59,794 nucleotides of DNA, taken from assembly GCA_017456285.1 (NCBI GenBank), contig JAFTJQ010000051.1, forward strand, positions 1 through 59,794, read 5' to 3'. Both the position numbers and the translations under genes were made by a program. The DNA comes from Lentisphaeria bacterium (GTDB lineage Bacteria; Verrucomicrobiota; Lentisphaeria; Victivallales; Victivallaceae). This document shows, piece by piece, positions 1 through 8,545 of the stretch; position 1 is the first letter of the stretch, and every line of letters starts with the position of its first letter. Under the pieces are notes generated by a model. The model was not told the origin of the DNA and did not search any database. It was given only the letters and a program-made list of their open reading frames with translations.

Positions 1-88
1 GTGTTTGCATTTCGCTGTCGCTTCAATGCTCTGCTTCGCAGTGTCGAATGTTCGATTCCCCCCCGGGGTACCATTTTTTTTGCTTTGA
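1..88 (+). other. tRNA-like 3' end fragment, probably decayed
   Basis: The stretch contains GTTCGATTC, a good T-loop (B-box) match, followed by a C/G run and ACCA at 70-73. It then continues as TTTTTTTTGCTTTGA, the same trailer that follows tRNA-Asn (minus strand) and tRNA-Thr in this window. The T-stem does not pair canonically and no acceptor, D-arm or anticodon arm can be folded, so I do not call a functional tRNA. It could be a tRNA remnant at the edge of an old integration, or the 3' end of a longer RNA whose 5' part lies outside the window. Confidence 0.3.
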
Positions 89-117
89 TAATAATTGAGG
101 AATACGGTTATATTGTA

Positions 118-345
118 TCAAAGATTTGTCGCGGGGGGGGGAGAATTGGTTTGTTCTTTTGGGCGGTATTGATTTGGGTAAAGTGATTTGTAGTTTTGTT
201 CTTCTTTGGATTTTGTACCGTTTTTTTCAATGATAAGTTTCCATGCTTCATTTTCATCAGCATTGCCGAAAAGGTCATAAACCGTATCCATTCCCAAATC
301 AAAATCATTCAACTGCTGCCGCAGAAATTCAATACCTAAATCAGA
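118..345 (-). pseudogene. Short coding-like fragment, unknown
   Basis: On the minus strand a reading frame without a good start translates with protein-like composition: SDLGIEFLRQQLNDFDLG, then a region ending in KLIIEKNGT, and then a low-complexity tail. A stop lies just upstream of an A-rich run and no ribosome site is visible. It may be the C-terminal remnant of a protein of the decayed element around higBA, or chance. I do not recognise a family. Confidence 0.2.
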
Positions 346-375
346 TTTTTTTTTGATTTTTTTTCTTTTTTACTC

Positions 376-403
376 TTGACAAGTCCCAAAATGGGACTAT
401 ATT
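376..403 (+). promoter_or_regulatory. higBA promoter with palindromic operator
   Basis: TTGACA (376-381) and TATATT (398-403) are separated by 16 bp. The spacer is almost entirely a perfect inverted repeat, AGTCCCA-AAA-TGGGACT (382-398). A dimeric repressor bound there would block polymerase. HigA-type antitoxins typically autoregulate this way, so this is the likely HigA site; the binding itself is inference. Confidence 0.75.
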
Positions 404-421
404 ATAATGAAAGGAAAAATA

Positions 422-706
422 ATGGAGCTTTTAAATAAAAATTTACTTGCAGATTATATGCAAAAACACGCTGATAGCGTTAAGCCGTTGACAAGTTGGA
501 TAAAATTAATACAACTGGCTCAATGGAAAACTCCGCAAGATATTAAAAATGCTATTCGCAGTGCAGATTTTTTGTCCGGGAATAGAGTAATTTTCAATAT
601 TGGCGGCAATAAACACCGTCTTGTTGCTGTGGTGGTATATGTATCAGGCAATGTGTATGTGCAATGGATAGGCACACACGCAGAATACAGTAAAATTAAA
701 TTTTGA
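422..706 (+). CDS. higB: HigB-family toxin (RelE-like mRNA interferase)
   Basis: This 94-residue protein matches the HigB_toxin family, whose members cleave mRNA on the ribosome. Visible hallmarks are a helical N-terminus (LLADYMQKHAD, PLTSWIKLIQLAQW), the central block SADFLSGNRVIFNIGGNKHRL, and the C-terminal THAEYSK. I chose the ATG at 422 because AAAGGAAA sits seven bases upstream; the in-frame ATG at 407 overlaps the -10 region. The toxin precedes the antitoxin, the usual order in higBA. The pair lies in a decayed mobile region, where such modules commonly persist by addiction. Confidence 0.85.
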   Translation: MELLNKNLLADYMQKHADSVKPLTSWIKLIQLAQWKTPQDIKNAIRSADFLSGNRVIFNIGGNKHRLVAVVVYVSGNVYVQWIGTHAEYSKIKF

Positions 707-717
707 AAGGAGTAATT

Positions 718-1089
718 ATGGATATTAAAATAATTAAAAATGATGAAGAAATGTACGAAATGAGCAATAGAATCAATAAATTCCTTGCTGATCATGCTAA
801 TGAATTAGATAATCTTGCCCAAGAGTTGCAGGACGAACTTGATTTAATGAGTTTAGTTTTACGTGAATACGAAAATAAACGTTATCACTTTGCTCCTCCC
901 GATCCGATTGATTTTATAAAATTCATGATGGAACAAAAAGGCTTAAAGGTAAAGGATATTGCTGATTGTTTCGGTTCTGCAAATCGTGCGTATGAAGTTT
1001 TGAATGGCAAAAGGAATTTAAGCTTAAGTATGATCAAAAAACTTCGTCATGTTCTTGGTTGCAGCACAGATGCACTCATCGGAGCATAA
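718..1089 (+). CDS. higA: HigA-family antitoxin, XRE-type HTH
   Basis: A 123-residue antitoxin expected to neutralise HigB and repress the operon. The N-terminal half is acidic and helical. Residues about 60-123 carry an XRE/Cro helix-turn-helix (FIKFMMEQKGLKVKDIADCFGS, then YEVLNGKRNLSLSMIKKL). The ATG at 718 is chosen over 703 because AAAGGAG sits just upstream of it. The stop at 1089 abuts the minus-strand debris of a toxin pseudogene. The palindrome inside the higBA promoter is its probable target. Confidence 0.85.
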   Translation: MDIKIIKNDEEMYEMSNRINKFLADHANELDNLAQELQDELDLMSLVLREYENKRYHFAPPDPIDFIKFMMEQKGLKVKDIADCFGSANRAYEVLNGKRNLSLSMIKKLRHVLGCSTDALIGA

Positions 1090-1094
1090 AAAAC

Positions 1095-2890
1095 GTTGTG
1101 CTATATTATGTACAAAGCCGGTGGGTATGCTCCCCTTCTTTTTGCTAAGGGCACCATATTTACTGGCTTTTTCTTCATCAAAATATAAAATTCCTATTCC
1201 TTTTTTCTCTGCCTCTATTGCAGGAGTTAAAAATGTTTCAATCCAGTTATTTGAATCATAAACAGTTAAAATCAGCATTCGTCCCATGATAAACAATCAG
1301 CGGTTCACCGTTTTCATCTAAAACAATAGAACTTTTGGGCTTGACATTATTAACTAATTGTGCTATATTAATATAGATAGGTGCAGACCCTTTTGGGGGC
1401 TCCCGCAGGGTGGTCATAGAGCCACTGGCTGCATCTGCACCTTCAATCTTTATGTCCGCAATAGAATAGCCCTTAAAAACTTTTGCATAAGTATTTATTT
1501 CTAAATTTATTTTTTAAGAAATTAATTTGTCTTTGAACCTCATCCTCTGCACCGCAAACCTTGCAGCATTTTCGCCATTTTTCAAAGAAAATCGCAATTT
1601 TTTTTGATTTTCGCTTGCATTTTCCCAAACTTCACCTATAGTAGTAATGCCTTTACGGTAAAATGCGTCGGAGCCGTTTTTAGCAGAAGCCGACAGAATT
1701 TCTTCTGCAGAGGTTTTTGAAAAGGCAGTAATTACCCAATTTCTGCCTTTTTGATTTATAAACAGAATAACTTTTCCATCATCAGAAATTAATACTTTTT
1801 TCCCTTTTCCAGCATTTTCTATTTTGCCATTATTAATTGTATCAACAATTTTATCCCAATTAACATCTGGATGACGTTTTCTGATATGAGCCAGCCCATA
1901 TCCGCCATTTTTCAAAGAAAATCGCAATTTTTTTTGATTTTTTTCAATTTCTGGCTTGATATCTGCCTGTAATGGATTTATATTAATGTTGTTTTGGGCA
2001 GTTAACTCCTTTTGGAACTCCTGCAACATTTTATCGGGGGCAACATTCAAAGTAGACTGGTCATTTGTTGCGTGTGATTTCGCTGACTGAGGGCTGCGAA
2101 CCCAAACTTTTTTACCTTTTGGTTTTTCAAATTGCAATTTCCTTGTGTAAAAACTTACAATCGAATAGCAATCCATATCATTTCTCAATTCTAAAATTCC
2201 ATAATATCGAGATTTTACGGGAAAAATTTCAAGTTTTATTTTGCCGTTATCATTTCTTGCATATATTTTATTAATATCTCCAAAAATGACCTCCATTAAA
2301 TTTGATAAATTTTGATTCTGAAATTCTGACAAATGTTTATAAATATGAACTAAACCAAACCATTTATCTCCTTTAAAGAATTTTATTGGCAATGCCTCAA
2401 GATTAAATTCTTTCCCGGCTTTTGCCATATCTTCAGTTATTTTCCCCCAGATATTATTTCCTGAATCGGTCAAAATCTCTGCCTGTTTAGAAATATTTTT
2501 GTTGTTAATAATTTCAGAAATTGTCATTTGACCGTAACCGTTAACATTAAATAATTGGTTTCCATTGCCATCAACAGCAAACCTTGTTCCGTTCTCTCCG
2601 TTAGTTCCGCTTAACTGCTGCTGCATTCTCAAAGCGTTTCTGGATCTCCGAAAAAGTTCTCTTAATTCATCATCCGAGTAAGCAATATCAAGCCCCAATC
2701 TGCGGAGTAATAATCTGAAATTAGCACAAATTCTCTGCCAGACAGAGTTATCGAACCCCTTTTCCGCCGTTTCTGCGAGAAATTCATCCACCGCCTCTAA
2801 ATATTGCTGTTGATTATTCAGGTCAAAATTTCTTTTTTGAGCAATTTTTTGAATCTCTTCTGCATGCCAATAAGAGATTTTTGAGCGTGA
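1095..2890 (-). pseudogene. Decayed polyvalent phage/ICE toxin protein (PBECR nuclease-like and ADP-ribosyltransferase-like parts)
   Basis: The minus-strand frame 1514-2890 encodes about 450 residues without a credible start. It has helical linkers, a barnase/EndoU/RelE-like segment (GLVHIYKHLSEF ... RYYGILELRND), and a second one (YGLAHIRKRHPDVNWDKI ... ILFINQKGRNWVITAFSK). The linker KLRFSLKNG occurs twice, encoded by an exact 39-bp direct repeat (1573-1611 and 1903-1941). After the stop at 1514, another frame resumes with EGADAASGSMTTLREPPKGS and VLDENGEPLIVYHGTNADFN, typical of the ART/MuF-like polyvalent C-terminus. A further frame shift near 1275 then gives GIGILYFDEEKASKYGAL. Two shifts plus the missing 5' end make this a remnant. 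Such proteins belong to prophages and conjugative elements. Confidence 0.6.
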
Positions 2891-2936
2891 GCGAACAAAG
2901 AGAAAACGAATAAAAATAAAAAAACAAATCACGGTA

Positions 2937-3049
2937 TTTTTTTGCTTTGAAAAAATGCGAGAGGCGAAGTTATAAATTGACCGAAGTGTACTTGAGGTAC
3001 ACGAGATGTCAATTTTAACAAGCCTATCCTTTTTTTCAAAGCAAAAAAA
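2937..3049. repeat. Nested palindromic element abutting tRNA-Asn
   Basis: Outer arms TTTTTTTGCTTTGAAAAAA (2937-2955) and its inverse (about 3030-3049) enclose AAATTGAC (2974-2981)/GTCAATTT (3008-3015). These enclose GTGTAC (2986-2991)/GTACAC (2997-3002) around a five-base loop. The right end directly follows the tRNA-Asn CCA. It looks like a MITE- or REP-like element. Half-copies ending in AAAAAGGATAGG occur at 54264 and 54484. Confidence 0.6.
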
Positions 3050-3124
3050 TGGCTCCAGCACCTGGATTCGAACCAGGGACCAAGTGGTTAACAGCCACCT
3101 ACTCTACCGCTGAGCTATGCTGGA
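3050..3124 (-). tRNA. tRNA-Asn (GTT)
   Basis: The reverse complement folds as a canonical tRNA. The acceptor TCCAGCA pairs with TGCTGGA, with discriminator G and an encoded CCA. The D-arm is AGCTCAGCGGTAGAGT, the anticodon loop is CTGTTAA with anticodon GTT, and the T-arm is CCTGGTTCGAATCCAGG. The 3' end abuts the palindromic element and toxin debris, as expected for an old integration site. Confidence 0.95.
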
Positions 3125-3146
3125 ACATTTTTCGTTCATGTCTCTT

Positions 3147-3174
3147 AATATATATCGTTATTTTAATTTTGCAA
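3147..3174 (-). promoter_or_regulatory. Promoter of tRNA-Asn
   Basis: On the minus strand TTGCAA (3169-3174) and TATATT (3147-3152) are separated by 16 bp, followed by AAGAGAC, about 20 bases before the tRNA. The tRNA-Thr promoter has the same boxes and spacing. Confidence 0.7.
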
Positions 3175-3584
3175 GTTAATTTTGAAAGAATTTTGATTTT
3201 TTCTTCTCTTCTGCGTAGCTATCACTACTCTCTAATGACGTTGTTTTGTCTCTGCTTCGGGGAGGGGGGGGGAGAGGAGTCAAACTCGTTATTCAAAGCA
3301 AAGCGAAAAATCCAGGACTATGAGCCGCATTGAGGCTCGTAGTGCATCGCACAAAAAGAGTGACACCTTATTTCGGGTATGCACCTAAATTCAGACATAG
3401 TGTGGTTGCTTCAAAACATTTTTCAAGACAAATTATTATTTGTCAGCCCCAAAAAATAATGAAAATTAAAAAAATATTTATATCTGACTTGAAAAACTCT
3501 CAATTAGGGGTTAAATTATTTGAGGTGTAATTATATATCTGAAAAGAAATTGGATAATTAATATTATTAAGAAAGGATTAAAAA
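3175..3584. other. Intergenic region upstream of pfp
   Basis: No gene is supported here. There is a G-rich run at about 3258-3276. A short GAGCC/GGCTC hairpin near 3321-3337 resembles part of the repeat at 54676-54690. A probable pfp promoter, TTGAAA (3489-3494)-16 bp-TTAAAT (3511-3516), precedes the pfp ribosome site AAAGGA. Confidence 0.4.
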
Positions 3585-5246
3585 ATGAAAATTTCTCCGT
3601 TACAGAAAGCTCGTGCAGCTTACGCTCCCAAATTGCCAGTGGCATTGCGTAATACTGCGAAAGTCAAAGTCATTGCAGGCGAACCCACTACCGCTGTAAG
3701 TGATGTCGAAAAAATTAAGGAACTTTTCCCGACTACTTTCGGAAGTCCCGTTTTGACCTTTGAACAGAAAGCTGATGCTTGCACTTGTGCTTGCGGATGT
3801 GATGCTCCTGCTATCAATGTCGGCGTAATTCTTTCAGGCGGACAGGCTCCCGGCGGTCACAACGTGATTGCAGGTCTTTTTGACGGTATCAAATCTATTA
3901 ATAAAAACAGTAAACTTTACGGTTTCCTCAAAGGCCCCGATGGTTTGGTAAAAAATGAAGTAATGGAACTTACCTCTGATATTATTGATGCTTACCGCAA
4001 CACCGGCGGATTCGATATGATCGGTTCAGGACGTACCAAACTTGAAACTGAAGAGCAGTTCGAAAAAGGTTATCAGCATTGCAAAGCATTGGGTATCAGT
4101 GCTTTGGTAATTATCGGCGGTGATGATTCAAATACTAATGCCTGCTTGCTTGCAGAATATTACAAAGGCAAAAATATTCCGATTCAGGTTGTCGGTTGCC
4201 CGAAAACCATTGACGGCGATTTGAAAAATGAATGGATTGAAACCAGTTTCGGTTTCGATACCGCTTGCCGTGTTTACAGCGAACTTATCGGTAACATTGG
4301 TCGTGATGCCAACTCTGCTAAAAAGTATTGGCACTTTATCAAACTTATGGGTCGCAGTGCTTCACACATCGCTTTGGAGTGCGGTTTGCAGACTCAGGCA
4401 AATATCACTATTATCTCTGAAGAGGTCGAAGAGAAGAAAATGACCTTGGATGAAGTCGTTACCTACATGGCAAATATCGTTGCTGCCCGTTCAGCAGCTG
4501 GAAATAACTTCGGTGTTGCTTTGATTCCTGAAGGTTTGATTGAGTTCATCCCCGAAATCAAAGTTTTGATCGCTGAATTGAATGACTTGCTCGCCAAAGA
4601 GGCTGATGCATTCGGCAAACTTACTGATGCAGAGGCAAAAATTGAGTTTGTAAAAGCTCGTTTGGCAAGCGAAACCGGTAAAGTTTTTGCTTCATTGCCG
4701 ACTGGTATTCAAGCACAGCTTTGCAACGACCGTGACCCCCACGGTAACGTTCAGGTTTCTTTGATTGAAACTGAAAAAATGCTTGCTGAAATGGTTAAGT
4801 CTAAACTCAAAACCATTGACGGATACAAAGGTAAATTTGCTGCACAGGTTCACTTCTTCGGTTACGAGGGCCGTTGTGCTGCTCCGTCTAACTTCGATGC
4901 TGACTACTGCTACAGCTTGGGCTACAATGCGGCGGCTTTGATTGGTGCTGGTGTTACTGGTTACATGTCAAGCGTCCGCAATATGACCAAATCTTCAGAT
5001 GAGTGGATTGCAGGTGGTATTCCGATTACCATGATGATGAATATGGAACGTCGTCACGGTCATGACAAGCCGGTTATCAAAAAGGCTTTGGTCAGACTTG
5101 ATGGAGCTCCGTTCAAATACTTTGCAAGCGTCCGTGAAAAATGGGCTGTAGAGACCAGTTATGTATATCCGGGTCCGATTCAGTATTTCGGACCGTCTGA
5201 AGTTTGTGATCTTGTTACTGAAACTCTGACTTTGGAAAAGGCATAA
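3585..5246 (+). CDS. pfp: Pyrophosphate-fructose-6-phosphate 1-phosphotransferase
   Basis: PPi-dependent phosphofructokinase, reversibly phosphorylating fructose 6-phosphate in glycolysis. The 553 residues match the long PFP clade related to the plant beta subunit. Visible motifs are [11 protein letters not shown] (83-93, phosphate-donor loop), GGDDSN (178-183, where the second Asp marks PPi rather than ATP use), PKTIDGD (206-212, catalytic Asp) and MGRSASH (255-261, sugar phosphate). Strong AAAGGA ribosome site. It leads a run into gatCA with a four-base gap. An unusual CTCACGC segment (Cys66, 68, 70, 72) lies just before the first nucleotide-fold strand. Confidence 0.93.
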   Translation: MKISPLQKARAAYAPKLPVALRNTAKVKVIAGEPTTAVSDVEKIKELFPTTFGSPVLTFEQKADACTCACGCDAPAINVGVILSGGQAPGGHNVIAGLFDGIKSINKNSKLYGFLKGPDGLVKNEVMELTSDIIDAYRNTGGFDMIGSGRTKLETEEQFEKGYQHCKALGISALVIIGGDDSNTNACLLAEYYKGKNIPIQVVGCPKTIDGDLKNEWIETSFGFDTACRVYSELIGNIGRDANSAKKYWHFIKLMGRSASHIALECGLQTQANITIISEEVEEKKMTLDEVVTYMANIVAARSAAGNNFGVALIPEGLIEFIPEIKVLIAELNDLLAKEADAFGKLTDAEAKIEFVKARLASETGKVFASLPTGIQAQLCNDRDPHGNVQVSLIETEKMLAEMVKSKLKTIDGYKGKFAAQVHFFGYEGRCAAPSNFDADYCYSLGYNAAALIGAGVTGYMSSVRNMTKSSDEWIAGGIPITMMMNMERRHGHDKPVIKKALVRLDGAPFKYFASVREKWAVETSYVYPGPIQYFGPSEVCDLVTETLTLEKA

Positions 5247-5250
5247 GATT

Positions 5251-5553
5251 ATGATCGGCAACACGATAGATGTTAAACACGTTGCTGAATTGGCACGTTT
5301 GCAGTTAAAGGAAGAATCAATTGAGCAGCTCCAGAAAGATATGGAGAATATCGTTGCTTACATCGAGGAACTTAATGAACTCGATGTGAGCGGTATTGAG
5401 CCGACGGCACATGCGGCACTTTTGACTAACGTCTATCGTGAAGATGTCGTCGCAGAGCCTTACGGCAGAGTTATGCTCAAAAATGCTCCGGAACTCATTA
5501 ATGATGAAGCAATTAAGTTGCCGAGAGTTTTACCCGGAGAGGGGAGTAACTAA
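5251..5553 (+). CDS. gatC: Asp-tRNA(Asn)/Glu-tRNA(Gln) amidotransferase subunit C
   Basis: A 100-residue GatC, the small subunit that wraps around and stabilises GatA-GatB. The family pattern is clear: VKHVAELARLQLKEESI at the N-terminus, MENIVAYIEELNELD in the middle, and REDVV plus a C-terminal LPRVLPGEG. It sits one base before gatA, so translation is probably coupled. gatB is not in this window and must be elsewhere if the complex works. Confidence 0.92.
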   Translation: MIGNTIDVKHVAELARLQLKEESIEQLQKDMENIVAYIEELNELDVSGIEPTAHAALLTNVYREDVVAEPYGRVMLKNAPELINDEAIKLPRVLPGEGSN

Positions 5554-5554
5554 G

Positions 5555-7033
5555 ATGATTGATTTTACCCAAATGACAATTCACGGATTGCGTGATTTAT
5601 TGAAAAATGGCGAGATTACTTCGGTCGAATTAGTAGAGTCTCTGCTGGCACGAGTCGATGCTTTGGATGACAAAATTAAGTCATTTATCCGCATTGACCG
5701 TGAAGCAGCACTTGCAATGGCAAAGGAATCTGATTGCCGTCGTGCAACTAATTCAGAATTAAGCCCTTATGACGGTATTCCTATCGGTATCAAAGATTGT
5801 ATTTGTGTCAAAGATGATTATGTTTCATGTGCTTCACAAATTCTTGAACCGGTAGTTTCTCCCTATGATTCAACTGCGGTAAGCCGTTTGAAAGCAAAAG
5901 GTTTCATCCCTTTCGGCAGATTGAATATGGATGAATTTGCAATGGGAAGTTCCTGCGAAAACAGTTCTTTCCAGAAAACTGCAAACCCATTTGATTTGGA
6001 ACGTGTCCCCGGTGGGTCATCAGGCGGTTCAGCGGCAAGTGTCGCCGCTCGTTTAGTTCCTGCCGCATTGGGCAGTGATACCGGTGGTTCAATCCGCCAG
6101 CCGGCTGCATTCTGCGGAATTGTCGGAGTCAAACCGACTTACGGTTTGGTTTCTCGTTACGGACTGGTGGCATTTGCTTCAAGTTTGGATCAGATCGGGC
6201 CGATGACTTTGGATGTGGAGGATAGTGCAATTATCCTTGAAACAATTGCAGGTAATGACAAAATGGATTCAACCTCATTGCCGATTGAGAATAACACACT
6301 TGATTACAGCAGTATTTTCAGCAAGTTGCCTGATAATTTGAATGGGGTCAAAGTAGGTATTCCGAAAGAATATTTTGAAGCCGACGGTTTAGCTCCTGCG
6401 GTCAAGCAGGCGGCTTTGGACGCAGTTGAAAAATTGAAAAAACTCGGAGCTGAAATTGTCAATATTGAACTTCCTCATACCAAATATGCGGTCGCAGTTT
6501 ATTACATTATTGCTACTGCTGAAGCAAGTGCGAACTTGGCTCGATTTGACGGTATTCGTTACGGCAGACGTGTGGAGGGCAAAGATCTGGTTGATACCTA
6601 TTTTGCCAGCCGCGGACAGGGCTTCGGGGAAGAGGTTCAGAGACGTATTCTTTTGGGAACTTATGTGCTTTCAAGCGGTTACTATGATGCGTATTATTTG
6701 AAGGCTCAAAAGGTCAGAACTTTGATTCGCCGAGACTTTGAGAAAGCAGCGGAGCTTTGCGATGTGATTTTCACTCCTGTAACTCCGGATGTTGCTTTTA
6801 AGTTCGGTGCGAAAAGCGATCCATTGAGCATGTATCTCTCTGATATTTTCACAATTGCTTTGAATTTATCAGGTAATTGCGGTTTGAGTTTGCCGGTGGC
6901 TTTGGACAGTGAGAGCGGCATGCCGATTGGCATGCAATTTATCGCACCTGCATTGCAGGAGAGAAAACTTTTTGAAGTCGCAGGTGTTTTTGAGAAATAC
7001 GGTGTCGGAGCGAAATTTGCTCCTGCTGAATAG
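5555..7033 (+). CDS. gatA: Asp-tRNA(Asn)/Glu-tRNA(Gln) amidotransferase subunit A
   Basis: The amidase subunit that releases ammonia from glutamine for transamidation of mischarged tRNA. At 492 residues it is full length. The amidase-signature triad is present: Lys80 in GIPIGIKD, cis-Ser155 in GGSSGGSA, nucleophile Ser179 in DTGGSIRQPA. The start at 5555 follows the gatC stop by one base and uses the GGAGAGGGGAG tract inside gatC as ribosome site. The frame is open upstream to 5438, but that part overlaps gatC and is not family-like. This enzyme is often the source of Asn-tRNA or Gln-tRNA in bacteria lacking the direct synthetase. Confidence 0.95.
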   Translation: MIDFTQMTIHGLRDLLKNGEITSVELVESLLARVDALDDKIKSFIRIDREAALAMAKESDCRRATNSELSPYDGIPIGIKDCICVKDDYVSCASQILEPVVSPYDSTAVSRLKAKGFIPFGRLNMDEFAMGSSCENSSFQKTANPFDLERVPGGSSGGSAASVAARLVPAALGSDTGGSIRQPAAFCGIVGVKPTYGLVSRYGLVAFASSLDQIGPMTLDVEDSAIILETIAGNDKMDSTSLPIENNTLDYSSIFSKLPDNLNGVKVGIPKEYFEADGLAPAVKQAALDAVEKLKKLGAEIVNIELPHTKYAVAVYYIIATAEASANLARFDGIRYGRRVEGKDLVDTYFASRGQGFGEEVQRRILLGTYVLSSGYYDAYYLKAQKVRTLIRRDFEKAAELCDVIFTPVTPDVAFKFGAKSDPLSMYLSDIFTIALNLSGNCGLSLPVALDSESGMPIGMQFIAPALQERKLFEVAGVFEKYGVGAKFAPAE

Positions 7034-7076
7034 GGATTTTGCAGAAATTTAATGCCAAAAATGGGTGATACAAATT

Positions 7077-7721
7077 ATGAGTATATCTGATTTGCTTTTC
7101 GGTAAAATCAAAGCGACATTTACACGGGTTATTCCCGATATGGGATCTCACCGTAGCGGTGAATTTCTGATTAAACAGAATTTAGCTCCGCTCATGGGCA
7201 GACGTGATGCGGCTTATGAATTTGCCTGTAAGTTGTCGCAAATTGATATTTTCAGTTGCGATAGTGAGCGTCAGGCAGAGATTTGTGTCGCCCTGAAAAA
7301 TTGTTTGGAATCATCTATTCGGGATACGGAGGATATTTTGAATATGCTCAGCAGTCCTGATACGGTGAAGCGGGAAAAAAATTATCTGATTTTGCTCGGA
7401 GCGATTAACCGTATGCTGTTGGTTTGGGTCGAATTGATTTTGACCAGAGAGCATTGGCGGGATAATGCGGAGAGTTTGTCTCATTGGAGTGATAGTGCAA
7501 CTTTGAGTGTATTGAGGCTGGATGAAGAGATGCTCGGCGATTGCGAGATTGCGGTTGTCGGCAGAATCAAAAATATTTTTGAAGGCTCACAGAAAGGCAT
7601 TTTACGCTATCGCTCATATATGACTAAAAGTTTCAGCGGAAACTATTTGGAGCGTTACACCAAGGCGTTTGAACATTATCAATCAAAGTACCGAAGCGAA
7701 TACGATTGGGTGGATAAATAA
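7077..7721 (+). CDS. Unknown cytosolic protein
   Basis: I do not recognise a family for this 214-residue protein. It is predicted largely alpha-helical, without signal peptide or transmembrane segment. It begins MSISDLLFGKIKATFTRVIP and has a hydrophobic helix around residues 105-122 (YLILLGAINRMLLVWVELIL). The ATG at 7077 has a weak GGGTG about nine bases upstream; a GTG at 7065 is the alternative. It lies between gatA and proC in the same direction with short gaps, so it is probably co-transcribed, which says little about function. Confidence 0.7.
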   Translation: MSISDLLFGKIKATFTRVIPDMGSHRSGEFLIKQNLAPLMGRRDAAYEFACKLSQIDIFSCDSERQAEICVALKNCLESSIRDTEDILNMLSSPDTVKREKNYLILLGAINRMLLVWVELILTREHWRDNAESLSHWSDSATLSVLRLDEEMLGDCEIAVVGRIKNIFEGSQKGILRYRSYMTKSFSGNYLERYTKAFEHYQSKYRSEYDWVDK

Positions 7722-7741
7722 ATTAACGGACTTGAATAAAA

Positions 7742-8545
7742 ATGAAAAAAATATTATTTATCTGTGCCGGCAGAATGGCAACAGCGATTGCCGGAGGAAT
7801 GGTTAAAAAAAATTATAATGCCAGTTCAATTGTTGCATTTGATATTAATGAGGTTGCTTGTTCGAATTTTTCGGAAGCGACAGGCGTTACGGCAGTTTCA
7901 AAGAATATTGAAAGTTATATCGAGCAGGCTGATGTGGTTTTTTTGGCAGTTAAACCGCAGTTTTTGGCGGGGGCTGTCGGTAATTTGGGAGAGTTATTGC
8001 AATCTAAATTGATTATCTCAATCGTTGCAGGAGTCTCAATTGAAAAATTGAGCAATCTCACCGGAAGCAATCGAATAATCAGAGTTATGCCCAATACTCC
8101 GGCTTTGGTCGGTAAGGGGTGTGCCGGATTTACCGTAAGCAGTGAAGTAACTTGCGAGGAAGAGGAATTCGGCAAATCAATTTTGGACTCCGTCGGGGTA
8201 TCTTATAAACTCCCCGAAAAACTTATGGATGCAGTAACTGCTCTGTCCGGAAGCGGGCCCGCTTACGTTTTTGAATTTGCCGAGTCATTGGCAGAGGGGG
8301 GAATAAGTTGCGGTTTAGGTGCTGAATTGTCTATGGAGATGGCGATTGCTACGCTTGAGGGAGCAGTTGCGATGCTCAAGGAGACAAAAATTCACCCAAG
8401 TATTCTCAAAGATCAGGTTACCTCTCCCGGCGGAACTACCATGAAAGCTTTGCAGTATTTGGAATCAAAAGATTTCAGACCTATTTTAATAAATGCAGTG
8501 GAAGCGGCATGTGAACGCTCCAAAGAACTTGGGAGAAATGCCTAA
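7742..8545 (+). CDS. proC: Pyrroline-5-carboxylate reductase
   Basis: Last step of proline synthesis: NAD(P)H reduction of 1-pyrroline-5-carboxylate. The 267 residues have an N-terminal Rossmann loop (FICAGRMATAIAGG, with Cys-Ala-Gly where Gly-x-Gly is usual), VFLAVKPQ, and RVMPNTPALVGKG. The dimerisation and substrate domain has ALSGSGPAYVFEF and QVTSPGGTT, all standard for ProC. Its stop overlaps the next start (TAATG), so the glycosyltransferase is translationally coupled. Confidence 0.95.
   Translation: MKKILFICAGRMATAIAGGMVKKNYNASSIVAFDINEVACSNFSEATGVTAVSKNIESYIEQADVVFLAVKPQFLAGAVGNLGELLQSKLIISIVAGVSIEKLSNLTGSNRIIRVMPNTPALVGKGCAGFTVSSEVTCEEEEFGKSILDSVGVSYKLPEKLMDAVTALSGSGPAYVFEFAESLAEGGISCGLGAELSMEMAIATLEGAVAMLKETKIHPSILKDQVTSPGGTTMKALQYLESKDFRPILINAVEAACERSKELGRNA

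Noticed and set aside
1-186. Reading frame of 61 codons at the left edge on the plus strand
   Set aside because: It runs through a tRNA-like end and homopolymer runs, has no ribosome site and no protein-like composition.
2891-3061. N-terminal extension of the polyvalent toxin frame
   Set aside because: These codons lie inside the nested palindrome and adjoin the tRNA; the translation is low-complexity and unlike the protein that follows.
3049-3530. Two plus-strand frames across tRNA-Asn and the spacer
   Set aside because: The first is the antisense of the tRNA and both lack start signals and coding character.
5438-5554. Longer gatA start inside gatC
   Set aside because: The extra residues are not amidase-like, and the start at 5555 has a ribosome site and correct family length.
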